From positions 372,001 through 436,000 of the forward strand of contig JAJGOT010000603.1 of NCBI GenBank assembly GCA_022457155.1: a stretch of DNA of 64,000 bases. The letters run 5' to 3'. The notes below the pieces were generated by a model, which was not told where the DNA came from, ran no database searches, and worked only from the letters and a program-made list of their open reading frames with translations. Positions within the stretch are counted from its first letter, which is position 1. Each line of letters begins with the position of its first letter. The position numbers and the translations under genes are program-made. Shown here in pieces: positions 10,434 through 22,839 of this stretch. The stretch is from Cladopsammia gracilis. Taxonomy: Eukaryota; Cnidaria; Anthozoa; Scleractinia; Dendrophylliidae.

Positions 10434-13400
10434 TGTGTTGGGCGATATGACTAACACGACATCTCCTGTTTGAAGGTCTCGTTCCTCTTTCAGCCATTTT
10501 TTTCTGTTGCTGAGACTTGGGATCCATTCTCTGGGCCAACGATGCCAGAAATGTCTAACTAGCTCCTGGACTCTTCTCCATCTTTTCTTGAGACAATAGT
10601 TAGTCTCGTCTACGGACTCTGGGGCGAATTGGCCTCCAATTTGACCAATCAGAAAATGGTTTGGTGTCAGTGGTATATCATCTTCAGGGTTTGCTGATTG
10701 GTACGTGAGGGGTCTTGAATTCAATAAAGCTTCTGCCCCTGTGAATGCTGTTGTCAATTCTTCATCTGTTATATCTGCATTGCCCAGTACTGCATTCACA
10801 GCCCGCTTTGCAGCTTTAATCATCGTCTCGTGTACGCCCCCGAAGTGTGGGGCTAGTGGCGGATTGAAGTGCCATACGACTCCCTTGTTTGCTGTTGACT
10901 GGGCAATTTTGCTTGGATCCAGCGCCTCAACCAATTCTCGCAATTCTCTCTCGGCCGCGACAAAGTTCGTGCCATTGTCAGATAACATCTCTCTAGGTAG
11001 TCCTCTTCGATTAACCATCCTATAGAAGGCGTTTAGGAACGAGTCGGTGTCAAGTCCAAAGGCCATCTCAAGGTGAACCGCCCTTGTGGCTAAGCAGGTA
11101 AATAAGCACAAATATCGCTTTTGTCTTCGAGTTCGTCTTCCTTGAATTGTGACGAAAGGTCCCCCAAAATCCACAGCTGTTTGCGCAAAAGGTCGGAGGG
11201 ATAACCGAAGTCTGATCTGTGGAAGGGGCGCCATAATTTGTTTCGCAGCTTTGGCCTTCCGCCTGCGGCACTCGTTGCACTCCTTCTCCCATTCTCGAAT
11301 TTCTTCTCGTCCTGACACTAACCAGCATCGAGTCGATAGAACTGCTAGCGTCTGATTCGTTCCACTTGCATGATTTCCCTCTTCGTGAAAGTACTTAACG
11401 GTCAACTTTGTGACTTGATGCTTGCGAGGAAGAATTATCGGGAAACGAGCATCATGAGATAGGAACTCTGCATACTTTAGTCGACTGTCACACCTCATCT
11501 CACCCTCTTCGTCCAATCGTGGCCGTAAAGCAAGTATTTTACTGTTCTTCGGTAACTCCTTTTGGCGTTGAAGGGCCAAATACTCTTCAGGAAAGGCTTC
11601 TCGTTGGGCACTTCTAATGACATGAACCTCTGTGTCCTCGATTTCACTTGGCTTTAATTCTCCATTTTGTCTCGCGCGACATCTACAGTTATCCACGAAA
11701 CGATGGACCCACGCGTGAACTCTCGTAAATCTTTTCCAATCTGAGAAACGTTTGGGGTTTAAACGCCATGATTGGTCCTCTTGGTTAATAGTAATCATTG
11801 CTCGCTCTTCATAACGATCATTGACCTGTTCTGGTAATTCTGAATTTGACTTCTTTACTTCTACTTTCGCAGCTTCTTGTTCTATGGCTACTTTGTTAAC
11901 TGGCCACTCCGGTTCCTCTTGCACCAGGAAATCCGGTCCAGTCCACCATTTCTCGTTTTTGACCAGTTCTGACAGTTTTAGTCCCCTCGTCAGTAAGTCT
12001 GCTGGGTTCTTGTCGGTTGGAACGTATCGCCACTGTTTTGGGTCTGTTGCAGTCTGGATCTCCCTAACACGGTTTGCTACGAAAGGTTTGAAAGAGCGGC
12101 TTCTTCCTCTAATCCACCAAAGTACATTCATGCTATCCGACCAGAAAGTTGTTTGATCCAAACTGGCGTTCAAAACTCTTGAAATGGACTCTGCCATTCT
12201 TAATCCTAGAACTGCGGCCATCAACTCCAGTCGTGGAATGCTTGTAGCGGCAAGGGGTGCTACTCTTGACTTTGCGACCACAAACCTATAAGATATTGCT
12301 CCGCTCTTATAGGTTGCTCTTGAGTAGACAACCGCTCCATAGGCGTCTTGTGATGCGTCCACGAAAGTATGTAATGTTTGCGACAACATTTCTTCCTCTT
12401 GTCCTAAGCGCAGACATCGAGGAACTTTGATAATAGGCAGGTCTTCCAATTCCTTGAACCATTTACGCGTTTTACTGGCTAGATCTCCCAGGAATAAGTC
12501 GTCCCAGTCCATCCCAGCGGTCCACATTTCTTGAAGTAAGATTTTGGCGCGAATACTAAATGGTGCTAAAAAGCCAACCGGATCAAATAACTTAGCGATC
12601 TTCTTGAGGAAGTTCCGTTTAGTAAACGGAAAGTCTTTCTCCGGAGGGTTGGCGTTGAAGGTGAAAACGTCTTCTCCAGGCAACCACGTGACTCCAAGTG
12701 TTTTCACCATCGGTAGTCCATCGCTCGCTAGGTGGACTTCTAATGCTCTGCTCTCTGCAGGTATTCTTTCGAGCACCTTGGTCGAATTTGATAGCCACTT
12801 ATGAGCTTGCATCCCTGCCTTGGACCAAAGCTGATTTAATTCTTCGTAGAGCTTGATGCCTTGACTCTCGTCTGCGACTGAGTCCATACTGTCGTCCATA
12901 TAGGTTGATTTCAGCACTGTCTCTGTGGCCATTGGGAACTCGTCTTTGTGTTTTTCTGCATGCGTCTGAGCAACAAATTGGGCTTGAAACGGTGAGGAGT
13001 TAATTCCAAAAACGACTCGATTGAACTCGTATTCATCCGGTGCTCTCTCTTGATTCAATGTTCTCCACAAGAAACGCTGACATGGTCGATCTTTGGGGGT
13101 GACTTCAATCCTCAAATACATCTCAGCGATATCACACATCAATGCCACGGGGTTTTTTCGGAAACGAAGTAGAACATCTGTTAATTCTCTCTGTAACTTT
13201 GGTCCTTGGTAGATGGCGTCGTTTAGGGAGACTCCTTTATACTTGGCAGAAGCATCAAATACGATGCGAGTCTTTGTCGTTGTTCGGTCTGGCCTTACAA
13301 CCGGGAAGTGAGGCAAGTACCACGTCCCTGGGGGGCTCCTCTCTGTGCGGTCCACTCTGCGAATGTATCCCTTCTCAAGGTACTGGTTGATGTTGTTGGT

Positions 13401-15305
13401 ATAGGCCTCGCCTATTTCTGGATTGTTCAGCAACCGCTTTTCAGTGCTTAATAGTCGGCGCAGTGCCATTTCGTAATTGTTTGGTAATGCAGGTTCGTCA
13501 TCCTTCCAGGGAATTGCAACTTGATATCTGCCATCAACATGTCTAATTGATTCTTCCAGTTTCTTTAGAGAAACTTGCTCGTCTATGGTCAACGGGTGGA
13601 ACTCTGTTGATGTCCCATAATTTTCGATTTCCCAGAATCTTCGAAGCAAGCCGCTTATCTCGTCTGAGTTTTCTTGCCGCTCTCTGACAAAGTAAGTGTG
13701 TGTGAAATTGGTCTGGAGGTCTCCGCTTCTCTGGGTGTTGGCAGGTCTCACGCACGTCCATCCTAAGGGAGTTAATCTGGCTACTGGCTCGCCTAGTCTT
13801 CCTTTGACGTCCTTGAAAGAATAGTGCAGATCGACGTGATCAACTCCTATTAAAATATCCACCAGGGGGTGTGGTCCAGGTTTCGAGAACTGGATTCCTC
13901 TCAGGTGTGGCCAATTGTTAGCATGCTTTCTCCAATCGATTGCCTCTAAGTTTCCTGTGACCTTTTCGGTAGTGAATGCACTGAGAGTTTTGTTCACGCT
14001 GCCATCCAAACTCTCGAGTTCAACATCAACGGGCATAGTCTCAAACGTTTCAGTTTGACCGTTTAGAACGTTCACAGTCACTCTCCGCGAATCTCCTTGA
14101 AGTCCGAGTTCACTTGCCACGTCAGCATTTATGTATGTCTTGGTTGAAGCTTCGTCAAGTAAGGCATTCACTTTGATTGCACGATTACGATTTTTAAGAA
14201 TCACAGGAACTGTTCGCAGAGCAAGAAAGCTTGATTGTGTTTCCTCTACTGTTGTAGTTGTGTGTGATCTCTCTGCTTGTTTGTCACCAGGTTCTCGAGG
14301 GAGTAACACAACCAATGGCACTTTCTCGTTTTCAGGTTTCGTTTCACTTTTAGTGCTTGATATTCCATGAGCTGCCTCGTTTGTGCCTGTTGTTGGTCCA
14401 GTCCCAACCGGAAGTCTTTGATCTGCTTGAGCTTTTTCTTTGCTTACGTGCAAGAGTCTATTGTGATTGTCTTTGCAGTCGTTTATTCCACACTCTCTAC
14501 TTCTGATACACGCTTGACCGCGATGGTCTCCTCCTAGGCAGCGAAAACACAGCTTCAAGCGTTTTGCGGTATCCCATCTTTCTTGAACTGGCAATTCTTT
14601 GAATCTGTCACAACGCCAAACTCCGTGATGTCCTTTGCACACTCTGCAAGGGCGAAATTTCTGAGTTTCCGAATCCTGAGCATTCCCGAAGAACGCCTTC
14701 TCACTCCGATTACGTTTTGAATCAACGCTCTTGTTCGACGAAGTTACTCCTCGAATGGTCTCCGATGCTACTGTTTGAAATTCCGCTTCCTGTACGACGA
14801 ATTCCTTAAGGGTCTCAACTGACTCCCAGCGGCGGTTCTCAAAAATCCAACGATGGTATTGGGCAAGCATCGCTTCGTTCAGTTTCTTGCATAGCGTAAT
14901 ATACGATGTTCCTTTTCCGAGTTCGTCGTGACGATTAGCCTCTTTAAGGTTCACGATAGTTACGTCCAATAAATCTGCAAATCTTTCGATGTCTCCCGCG
15001 TTTCCCGGATGAAGGGATTTGATGTTTTCCAGCTCCTCGAGACGCAATGCTAATTTTCGCCTTTCTCCGCCGAATTTGCGTTCCAGTAGAGCTACTGCTG
15101 CGTCGTAAGCGGCAACTGAATGTCCTAAAGGTTCCACCAACTTAAGGGCTTCTCCTGATAAATGCTGTCGGAGTTGAAGCAATTTGTACTCGGGTGTGGC
15201 CGGTGCTTGATCAACGCACGCCATGAACGCTGCTTTCCATCCTTCGTAAGCTCTCTTGTTGCCGTTAAATACTGGAATGGAAACTCGCTTAAGTTGATTC
15301 CACAT
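10434..15305 (-). pseudogene. BEL/Pao Gag-Pol polyprotein (main part)
   Basis: About 1620 codons in one frame. Order from the N-terminus: DUF1759-type Gag (about residues 10-180), CCHC-like knuckles (CRVCKGHH..., CFRCLGGDH), DUF1758-type aspartic protease (LLDEAST), reverse transcriptase with YMDD, RNase H (FVDAS, WSDS), zinc-binding and rve integrase (VDFGGPF, SDNGTNF, GGVHE). The frame runs past 10434 into transposon sequence, so its last ten or so residues are not Pol. Start at 15305 is a Met inside the polyprotein, not the true start. Confidence 0.9.
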
Positions 15306-15484
15306 ATCCCAACCAAGCGTTCGCTCTTCGTACGGTTCTTTCCTAGATTCCCGACCTCCTGAGTCGAATGCCTCTTTGTAATGACGATTTAATTCCCGTT
15401 ATGTCTCCTTGTACTCATCAACTTCTTCTTTACGCTTTGTTTCGTCCCTTTGAATTTGTTCCGAGCTTTTCTTTGCCACGCTTT

Positions 15485-15916
15485 CTATAATTCGACGACG
15501 ACGGGTTTCTCTGACGCTTCGGTTGCCAGACTCGACAACTCATCTTTACGGGCATCTAAATACTCTCGTGCTTTCTCGTTCGCTTCCGAAAATTCTAGCT
15601 CCAATTTGTCCATCTCCTCGCCGACCTTTTTCCTTTTCTCCCTGTCCTTAAGGAGTGCGTATTCCGTTGAAAGACGATTCATAGTTTCCATGGCACGTTC
15701 CTGGGCATCGCTGAGTTGTTGACACATTTCTTTTATCTCTCTTCGGCTTGGATAATCTTGTTCATCTACCATGCGAAGCAGTTTGTTCTTTATTCGAGTA
15801 AAGGCTGATTTCTCTCTAGCTTTGACCTGCTTAAAGTCCTCTATTCGCTCCTCGATTTCGCCGCTAGTTGCCTCTTCATCGCCGTCGTTCGCTACTTCGC
15901 CGTTCATCACCGACAT
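15485..15916 (-). pseudogene. N-terminal coiled-coil part of BEL/Pao Gag
   Basis: ATG at 15916, a short distance inside the 5' LTR and primer site, then 143 codons of Glu/Lys-rich coiled coil. It passes into the Gag-Pol frame by a one-base shift at the CGTCGTCGT run near 15495. The Gag-Pol frame then has a TAA at 15399-15401 before the main open stretch. No canonical frameshift heptamer is seen here, so I read both as mutations. Confidence 0.8.
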
Positions 15917-15927
15917 GACCGCTAAAA

Positions 15928-15943
15928 CCTCGCTCTGCTACCA
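15928..15943 (-). other. Primer binding site, initiator-tRNA-Met-like
   Basis: On the minus strand TGGTAGCAGAG lies seven bases inside the 5' LTR and matches the 3' end of metazoan initiator tRNA-Met for 11 bases, then diverges. Confidence 0.7.
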
Positions 15944-15950
15944 AGAAAAA

Positions 15951-16295
15951 TGTCCACGAGAAGGACCTATATTCAATGACTGTCAAGCAACACCGAAAAC
16001 TATGTCTATATTCGAAACTACATCCAAAAACTATCCGAAGATTATTCACCGAAAACGAATTTTGTCCCTCTGTCCACGATGGTTTTTATGCTAAAACTGA
16101 CTAGAAAAACCTAAATGCTTTTCTTTTTAACACTAGAGAGTTGGCACCTTCGACTGGACAATCTTTTTATAAGCAAAATGTCAACGCTAGTTCATTAGTC
16201 CCTTTGTCCAGACTTATCTGAAGTAGATACGATACAAGTTACACATAACAAAACATTCCAGCCGGCCAACGCTAGTTCATTAGTCCTTTTGTCCA
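15951..16295 (-). repeat. 5' LTR of the BEL/Pao element
   Basis: Near-identical partner of the LTR at 7344-7688. GTATT target duplication follows at 16296-16300. Confidence 0.95.
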
Positions 16296-16335
16296 GTATT
16301 ACTCGTCAACCTTAACCCTAAACAAAAAGCTTTAC

Positions 16336-16434
16336 CTTCACGGTCATCTGTTAGCCATCTATTTTGAGCTGGAATAGCAGCAAATGGAGGAAATAGTATT
16401 TTGCCTTTTCCTGAAGCCTGTATCCCTGCTGGAC
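16336..16434 (-). CDS. Candidate host exon (99 bp, phase 1 at both ends)
   Basis: Minus strand: acceptor ...TTTTATTGTCAG, 99 coding bases, donor GAAG|GTAAAG. Only one of the three frames is open; it encodes a sensible peptide (QASGKGKILFPPFAAIPAQN is part of it). The phase matches the glycosyltransferase exons at 34.0-35.7 kb, which lie upstream on the same strand, so it may be a later exon of that gene. Family not recognised. Confidence 0.5.
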
Positions 16435-17640
16435 CTGACAATAAAAAATTCATTTTATAATTTTTTTATCTGCTTGTGTGATGTCTGCCTTCTCAAGTTA
16501 AAAACACAGAAGGAAACTCTTCTTTAAGCTGATTCTGTAGTATTGCATTGCGCATCACTACTGCGCATAATAAATTGCATCATTTGCGTGTACACGAGCG
16601 TGCGCACACTCCAAAGCAAGAGGGTTTCCTTTGAGGATTCAGTTACTTTAGTAAATAAGTAGTAGTTTTCTCCTAAACAAGCTTGGTGACCTATCTTTTT
16701 TATTCCATGTATTCGACGAGAATACTACTCTCCGTTATCCATATTTGAAGAATTTTTCATTAGTAGTTGAAATATTCTTGTGCAATCACTTATACAATCT
16801 AGATTTTAGCATTTCACTGGGAGCGTGCAGATGCTGAAATTGCCCTATTATTTCATTAGTTTCTCTTTTTCGGTACCTTTAAGGCTTTTCAAGATGACAT
16901 TGCTCTGCTATCATAACAATACTACTATTCTTTTTTGCTAATAATTACCTTCTGGAAATAATGGTTGCCTCTCGCTCAAGGCTAGGATTTCCAATATTGC
17001 CATCACAAGCTACCAAATTAGTTATATATTACAGCGCTTTAATTTGAAAATGGGAATGGTGACCTCCTCTTTTTATTGTATTTTTCTGATGTGCTAGATG
17101 TAATAAATAACTGTGTAAAGTTTAAAAAAAATTCATTACAACTTCTTTTTCGATGGAATCACCTTAAAGTCAATTAACATTTTTCCTTTAGTCAGCACCT
17201 AGATCTCACCTAAACCAAATTATTTGCCTTTAGCCTATTTAACTGCAAAGCCATAAAATTAATGAAGATTTCTACTGTAATAATTACAATAAGCAGCTTA
17301 TTTCTTAAGAAAATTGTAGAACCATAGCCAGGGTAAATCATAATGAGTAAATGTAAAAGCATTCTCTTGTTAAAAAGTTTAAAAATCCGTGCTATTGGCT
17401 GCCTGTACTGCAGTATTCGAAGGGTAATAAAAGAAAAAACCTGCATGAATTAAAAGATAAAAGGAAAAAAATGCATAAAATTGTAAAACCAAATTAAGAA
17501 TGTTTGTTAAAAAAATTAAATATTGTCTTGGTAAGAGGCAAGAGTTATTGTCCACCCCATTAGTGGCTGCTGTGTACCAGGATTCAAAGTTTTTCTGATA
17601 CAGTAGTTAATGCAGTTAAATGCAATGTAACTAAGTTAAC
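16435..17640. other. Probable intron or intergenic sequence, no gene seen
   Basis: AT-rich sequence without domain-bearing frames. A CGCGTGTACAC-like GC word lies near 16590. Confidence 0.5.
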
Positions 17641-17886
17641 AACAAAGAGCGGTTCCAGCACTATCTAGCGGTCAGTGGCTCTTACGTTGGCACATGCTCA
17701 GTTGGATCATTGCAAGCACATGGTAACGTGTTTTTAGCTCATCTCAGTTGTAGTCATCATCAGCGTTCTTCGGGGCGTTTTAGTTGGCTTATTTTGCGTC
17801 TATTTGGGGCCAGAGTCGGGGCTTCGTTCGTCTGCGTCCTTCGTCGTTGTGTGACTATTTTTTTCATTTGTTAAAAAAGGTTTCCG

Positions 17887-19050
17887 ATGCGCAGAACCAA
17901 CAACAGTATGATGGCGTCGTTGGAATCACTGACCGTCGACCGGGCCGTCGGCCCAGCAATCGACAACCCACCGTCTTCCTCGACTTTTAGCTCTCGAGAT
18001 CCTCCACCTTTATCGCATCCTACCGTGGCCGATGGTCGGCAACTGGGCGAACTTCTGGCTCAAACTGTTTCAAAGGCGGCGAGCGACTCAATGGCGAGTT
18101 TGTTGACGGCGATGCAAAGACAACACACCCGAGCACGAGCGCCACTGCCCCTGTTTCGGCGGCCGTCGATGCTTCTTCCTCGGCGCCTGTTTTGGAAAAC
18201 TCGTTCAGCCTTCTGGCGACATCTTCAGGTATTACTGTACCGCTTTTTGTCTCAATTTTTAACCCCGTAGCGAATGCTGCTTCTTGTTTCTCGCCTGCGT
18301 TGTCGTATGGTGTTGGGGCCGCGCCAAGTGCAAACAATGGAGTGGTTTCGTTGGTCGCGTCATCTCCACTCTTCTCCACAGCAGTTTTGGGTCGCGACTT
18401 CATGATTGGCCCTGGTTATTCGTCCATCCCGTGTAAATTGGTGACCAAGATTACCGGGGGCCTCTTCGTAGAGCTGGCAGATCTCCTCCTGGACAATCTC
18501 AAAGCCAACAGAACGAAAACCAGACTTTCCTCGAAGGGAAACTCGTGGTGTCCGCCCCAAGAAAGCGTACCGTGGAGATCAGCGATATTCTGACGTGGGT
18601 GAAGGCCTTTACTATCTACTCAATGGTACTGTGCGCAACTCGCCCGTCCAGATGGAGAGATCTGGCTCACTATCAGTTGCTGATAATCCAAACGGCCAAA
18701 CAATTCCCAGGTCGGGCCTGGCAGAACTACGATTCTGCATTTCGCAAGGATGCAGCAGCGCAAGGTTTGAGGGATTGGTCGAGAATGAACGCAGACCTGT
18801 ACAACTTCCATCTGCCACCCAGTCCTCGCCCAGCTCTTCTGAGTCAGCAGGCTACCCCAAATCAACACAGTTTTGCCATTCCTGGAATGCTGGTGATTGC
18901 CGGTGGCCCTTTGGCCGGTGCTGTTTTCGTCACGCATGCAAAAACTGCAAAGGGGAACACGGCCGTGTGTCTTGCCCTTACCAGGCCACAGGATCTGCTC
19001 ATCGTTCCAGGTCTCCCACCCCTTCAATTTCCAAACGCCAGCGGCGGTAA
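17887..19050 (+). pseudogene. DIRS element Gag, frameshifted
   Basis: The frame starts at 17887, shifts near 18130 and again near 18540 and 18830. The pieces read as one Gag: a serine-rich N-terminus, a core with IGPGYSSIPCKLV and DILTWVKAFTIYSM, WSRMNADLYNFH, then a Cys/His zinc region (CHSWNAGDC, FGRCCFRHAC, CKGEHG). Confidence 0.8.
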
Positions 19051-19209
19051 TTGGGGCCCCCAGTCGGTACACAGTTCTGTAAATAATGTAAATAGTGTTT
19101 CTTGTTCCAGTTCATACTCCAATAGTTTGGAGAGTTCCAGTTCTACAAGTGGGGCATCCCACCCTCAGTCAAGCATACCTTCTGTTGAGGCTCCTAATTT
19201 TGTTTTGGA

Positions 19210-20196
19210 TTGAGCAATTTGTCCTCTGTGCCCTCCTTCCATGGTGTCGAAAAACTGGCTGCAGAATTGTCTCACTACCCAGATCAGACAAAAGTGGACT
19301 TTGTCATCGCTGGCTTGCATCATGGTTTCCAGGTGGGGTTCAATGCGTCTCTTGTGTCTTTACGGGCGGCTTTGGGGAATATGCCTTCTGCCTTGCTTCA
19401 ACCATCTGTCATTGACGACTATCTCAGGAACGAACTGGACAAGGGTCGGATCGCAGGCCCATTCAGAACTCCTCCTCTGCCCAATCTCCATGTTAGTCGT
19501 TTTGGCGTGATTCCCAAAACACATCAGCCGGGAAAATGGCGGCTAATTCTGGATCTCTCCAGCCCCAGGGGAGCTAGTGTTAATGATGGCATCCCAAAGT
19601 TCAGTATATGAAGGTAGATGCTATTATCAATGAAATCATGATTGGCGGACGTGGAACGCTTATGGCTAAGTTTGATGTGGAGAGCGCTTTTCGCAATTCA
19701 CTCAGCCGATCGCCGCCTGTTGGGAATAAAATGGCGTGACCGGTTCTTTATTGATATGGCTCTCCCATTTGGCTTGCGGTCGGCTCCTTACGTATTTACG
19801 TCAATTGCTGATCTGGTGGAGTGGATCCTGAAGTACAATTACCAAGTTAATTTTCTGGAGCATTATTCAGATGATTTCTTGACTCTGGGCCTTCCTAATT
19901 CCCAGCAATGTCTCCATCACCTTTCTATATGTGTCTATTTGTTCGCGGAATGGGGTATCCCCCTTCATCCTGAAAAATTGGAGGGTCCGGCCACGCGTTT
20001 GACAATTTTTGACATTGAACTTGACTCCGGGACTCTTCAGGCTCGATTGCCACAGGAGAAATTTGATCGTATTGTTTCATTACTGGAGGAATGGTCGCTC
20101 AAACGCCACTGCAAACGTAAGGAACTGGAGTCTCTTATTGGGAATTTGCAACATGCCTGCAAAGTGGACCCCAAGGTCGGATTTTCCGTCGGATGA
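19210..20196 (+). pseudogene. DIRS element reverse transcriptase
   Basis: Two overlapping frames: the first covers the fingers (GVIPKTHQPGKWRLILDLS), the second the palm (FDVESAF-like start, ALPFGLRSAPYVF, catalytic YSDDF). They are split by a frameshift and stop near 19610, so it is inactive. Confidence 0.85.
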
Positions 20197-20795
20197 TCAA
20201 CTTGCTGGCTGCATTTCAGCAGGATGACCACTTCATTCGCCTTAATCAGGACTTTCACCTCGACCTCACTTGGTGGAGAGAGTTCTTTCGCTTGTGGAAT
20301 GGTTTCAGCTTTTTCCTTACCCCTCAGTGGGCCCCCTTACCAGATTTGCTTGTTTCATCCGATGCAGCAGGAGCTCTTGGATATGATGCTATTTGTGGGA
20401 GAGAGTGGTTTTTGGGTTCCTGGTCTGCAGCCCAGATGCCACTTTCCATAGCATACAAGGAGTTATTCCCAGTGATCATCGCTGCGTCTCTTTGGGGACA
20501 TCGCTGGTCGTCCTTATGTATAAAGTTTTGTTCTGACAACAGAGCTGTTGTCGACGTTCTCAGATCAGGCACTTCGCGGGACCCCAATATGATGGCCCTT
20601 CTCCACCGTCTCTCTTTGTTAGCTGCCATATATTCTTTTTCATTCACAGCCTCCCCAGTGGCCGGTGTATTAAACCCTGTGGCTGATGCTCTCTCCCGTT
20701 TCGATTTTCAGAAATTCCACCGTCTGGATCCTCAGGCTGCATTGGAAGCAACCCCAATTCCTCATCCCCTCTTGGAGGAGCTTCGGGTTCTTTGA
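20193..20795 (+). pseudogene. DIRS element RNase H
   Basis: RNase H features: VSSDAAGALGYDA, KELFPVIIAA, CSDNRAVVDVL and NPVADALSR. It overlaps the RT frame by a few bases and ends at a stop at 20795, 48 bases before the nested transposon. Confidence 0.85.
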
Positions 20796-22015
20796 CAGAG
20801 AAGTGCCACTATTACCTCACGCAAGGACTGGCTCCGTCTACTACCTTATTCATACTAATTTTCGCGGGCACTTAATTTCGCGAATTTGGAACACGAATAT
20901 TTTGCGAGCATTAATTTTCGTGATTTTGCAAAAAATGATAAATTTAGGGCATTTAATTTCGCGAAAATTGACAAAAGACAGACTTAGAAAACCGTTTTTT
21001 ATTGAATGATCACTTTTTTAATGACGATTGATTTGCAATCATGATTTGCAATTAGGTAATAGAAATAGCGTTTATAATCAGACTAATCAAGCAAATACTG
21101 CAAATCAATCAAATGCTAATGCCATATTGTACTTAATAAAAGTCAATTGTAAAAATATGATTTTAAATACCTATGCCATACAGTTCTGTAATAATTATAA
21201 ATCCTTAACACCCTTGAAACAGAACAAAACTATAGATGAATAATAAGGAAATACAATTTAAGTATGTCTTCTAAAACTCATTAATAATTCATGACGTTAT
21301 AAACCAACCAGAGCGCCCCATTCGGGTCAGGTGGATGAGTTTGAAACTCAATGAAACACCAGTTGAAAATCACTAGTGTTTCTTCACGTTTTCATCACTA
21401 GTGATAAAATTATTCTTAATCTGCATATTCATACATTACTCAAATGCAGCTTAACATGAATCATTAATTTTTAATAAACAATGGCCAGGAAAAACATTTC
21501 AAATTACAAACTGACGCTGAGCTGAAGTCATTTGAAATTAAAGTTTACAGTACATTTCTTAAAGTCACCGAAACAGACTGGCATAGTATCCACATTCGGA
21601 GAAACTTTTTAGCTTGCTGTTGAGGTACACGTTACGCGCAAGCAAACAGTGTGCAGTTTTTCGCTTGATTTTGGCAACCTGGCACATATCGGACAATAAA
21701 CGGTTAAGCGTATTAATACCTACAGGCGATTTGGTACACTTCTCTCAACGCAAAGTTCCTCTTCCTCGATAGTTCTCGGGGAGCGAAATCTTCCTTCAGC
21801 CATGGCAAGAGCGATATGTAAATCACTACTTGTCGACAATACTCTTGGAATGCAAATTTGGCGCAACGCGAAACTATTGGATAATTAAAAAGAAAAGCTT
21901 ACAAATACAATGAATGCCGACTGAATACAACGGATCATACATTCAATGGAATTTTAAAGAAAAATAAAAAATGTAACACTGCGTACTGATTTAGTATTGT
22001 TTCATTAGAGAAGTC

Positions 22016-22157
22016 ATTTCAAAAATTCGTGCGTCGGGTTTCATCATAGGTTCCAAACACCTCGAAACAATAAAAGCACTCGGCCTTCGGCCTCGTGCTT
22101 TCATACGTTTCTCGGTGTTTGGAACCTATGATGAAACCCTCGCACTCATTTTTGAAA
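22016..22157. repeat. Long hairpin, about 63 bp arms
   Basis: Arms around GGTTTCATCATAGGTTCC are inverted about a central TCGGCCTTCGGCCT. A small snapback element or structured transposon interior. Confidence 0.75.
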
Positions 22158-22244
22158 TATTACTTCCGATACGGCATTGTGCAATGTCTATATTATTACT
22201 GTGGTGCACTGTCTATATCTTTAAATGGGTCCTCAGACGGAGCT

Positions 22245-22506
22245 AAGGGCCGATTCACACTGTGACATAAGCATAAGCATAAGCGCAAGCATAAGCATAA
22301 GCATAAGCATAAGAAGAACAAACCACTTGTTTTTCTTATGTTGTCCTCACTAGGAATCACCGCGACATAAGCATAAGCATAAGAATAAGAAGAACGGAAG
22401 ATTTTGATTTTCTTATGCTTATGCTTATGCTTATGCTTATGTTACTGCTGTCCTCACTAGCGTTATGCTTATGCTTATGCTTATGCGCTAGTGAGAACCA
22501 GCCTTA
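22245..22506. mobile_element. MITE made of CATAAG hexamer repeats
   Basis: Imperfect inverted ends (TAAGGGCCGATTCACACT versus TTAAGGCTGGTTCTCACT) flank tandem GCATAA units that invert in the middle. Probable TAA-type target site. Non-coding. Confidence 0.7.
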
Positions 22507-22516
22507 AGAGCTTGTG

Positions 22517-22651
22517 TTGGCTAATTATAAAGAGCCTGACCTAAATGGACATTTTGATGACTACACGAAAGATGTTTTAAAAGAGCTACATGTACAAGAA
22601 GAAGAAATGAGTGATTCGGATGAAGAAAGTACTGAAGTAGAAGATAAATAG
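22517..22651 (+). pseudogene. C-terminal remnant of a transposase
   Basis: 44 codons ending TAG at 22649-22651, strongly acidic at the end (MSDSDEESTEVEDK). Acidic tails of this type close many pogo/Tigger transposases, and the host element has TA target sites. Upstream it is cut by the CATAAG MITE. Confidence 0.4.
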
Positions 22652-22839
22652 ACTGATGACAATTACCATGTAGCTATAAACGCAGTTAATCATTGATTAA
22701 AGCAATTATAGAAGTGTATTACATTTCGCGTGTTTAATTTTCGCGTATCCTAATTTTAGCGAGTCTTTAATTTCGCGATTTTTTACAAATCGCGAAAATC
22801 GCGAAATTAAAGCCCCGCGAAAATTAGTACGAATAAGGT

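Larger units (their letters stand above)
7344..16295 (-). mobile_element. BEL/Pao LTR retrotransposon, minus strand, interrupted
   Basis: Two 345 bp LTRs (7344-7688, 15951-16295) start TGTCCA and end GTCCA (TG...CA) and are flanked by GTATT at 7339-7343 and 16296-16300. They differ at three positions, so insertion was recent. A polypurine tract borders the 3' LTR and an initiator-tRNA-Met-like primer site borders the 5' LTR. Gag, protease, RT, RNase H and integrase follow the BEL/Pao pattern. The copy is damaged: a 2.4 kb DNA transposon sits in pol, and the N-terminal region carries one frameshift and one stop. Confidence 0.95.
20844..22838 (+). mobile_element. 2.0 kb TA-flanked DNA transposon (Tc1/mariner/pogo-like) nested in the DIRS element
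   Basis: TA at 20842-20843 and 22839-22840 flanks inverted ends CCTTATTC(A/G)TACTAATTTTCG, extending about 39 bp with CGCG-rich repeats (TTAATTTCGCG). An acidic C-terminal remnant (22517-22651) fits a pogo/mariner-type transposase, but the catalytic domain is gone. It carries its own MITE at 22245-22506. Confidence 0.75.

Noticed and set aside
15485..15510. Programmed frameshift between BEL Gag parts
   Set aside because: No X XXY YYZ heptamer in phase, and a further stop follows; simple mutation fits better.
17210..17446. 78-codon minus-strand frame
   Set aside because: AT-rich, Ile/Leu/Asn composition expected by chance; no splice or domain support.
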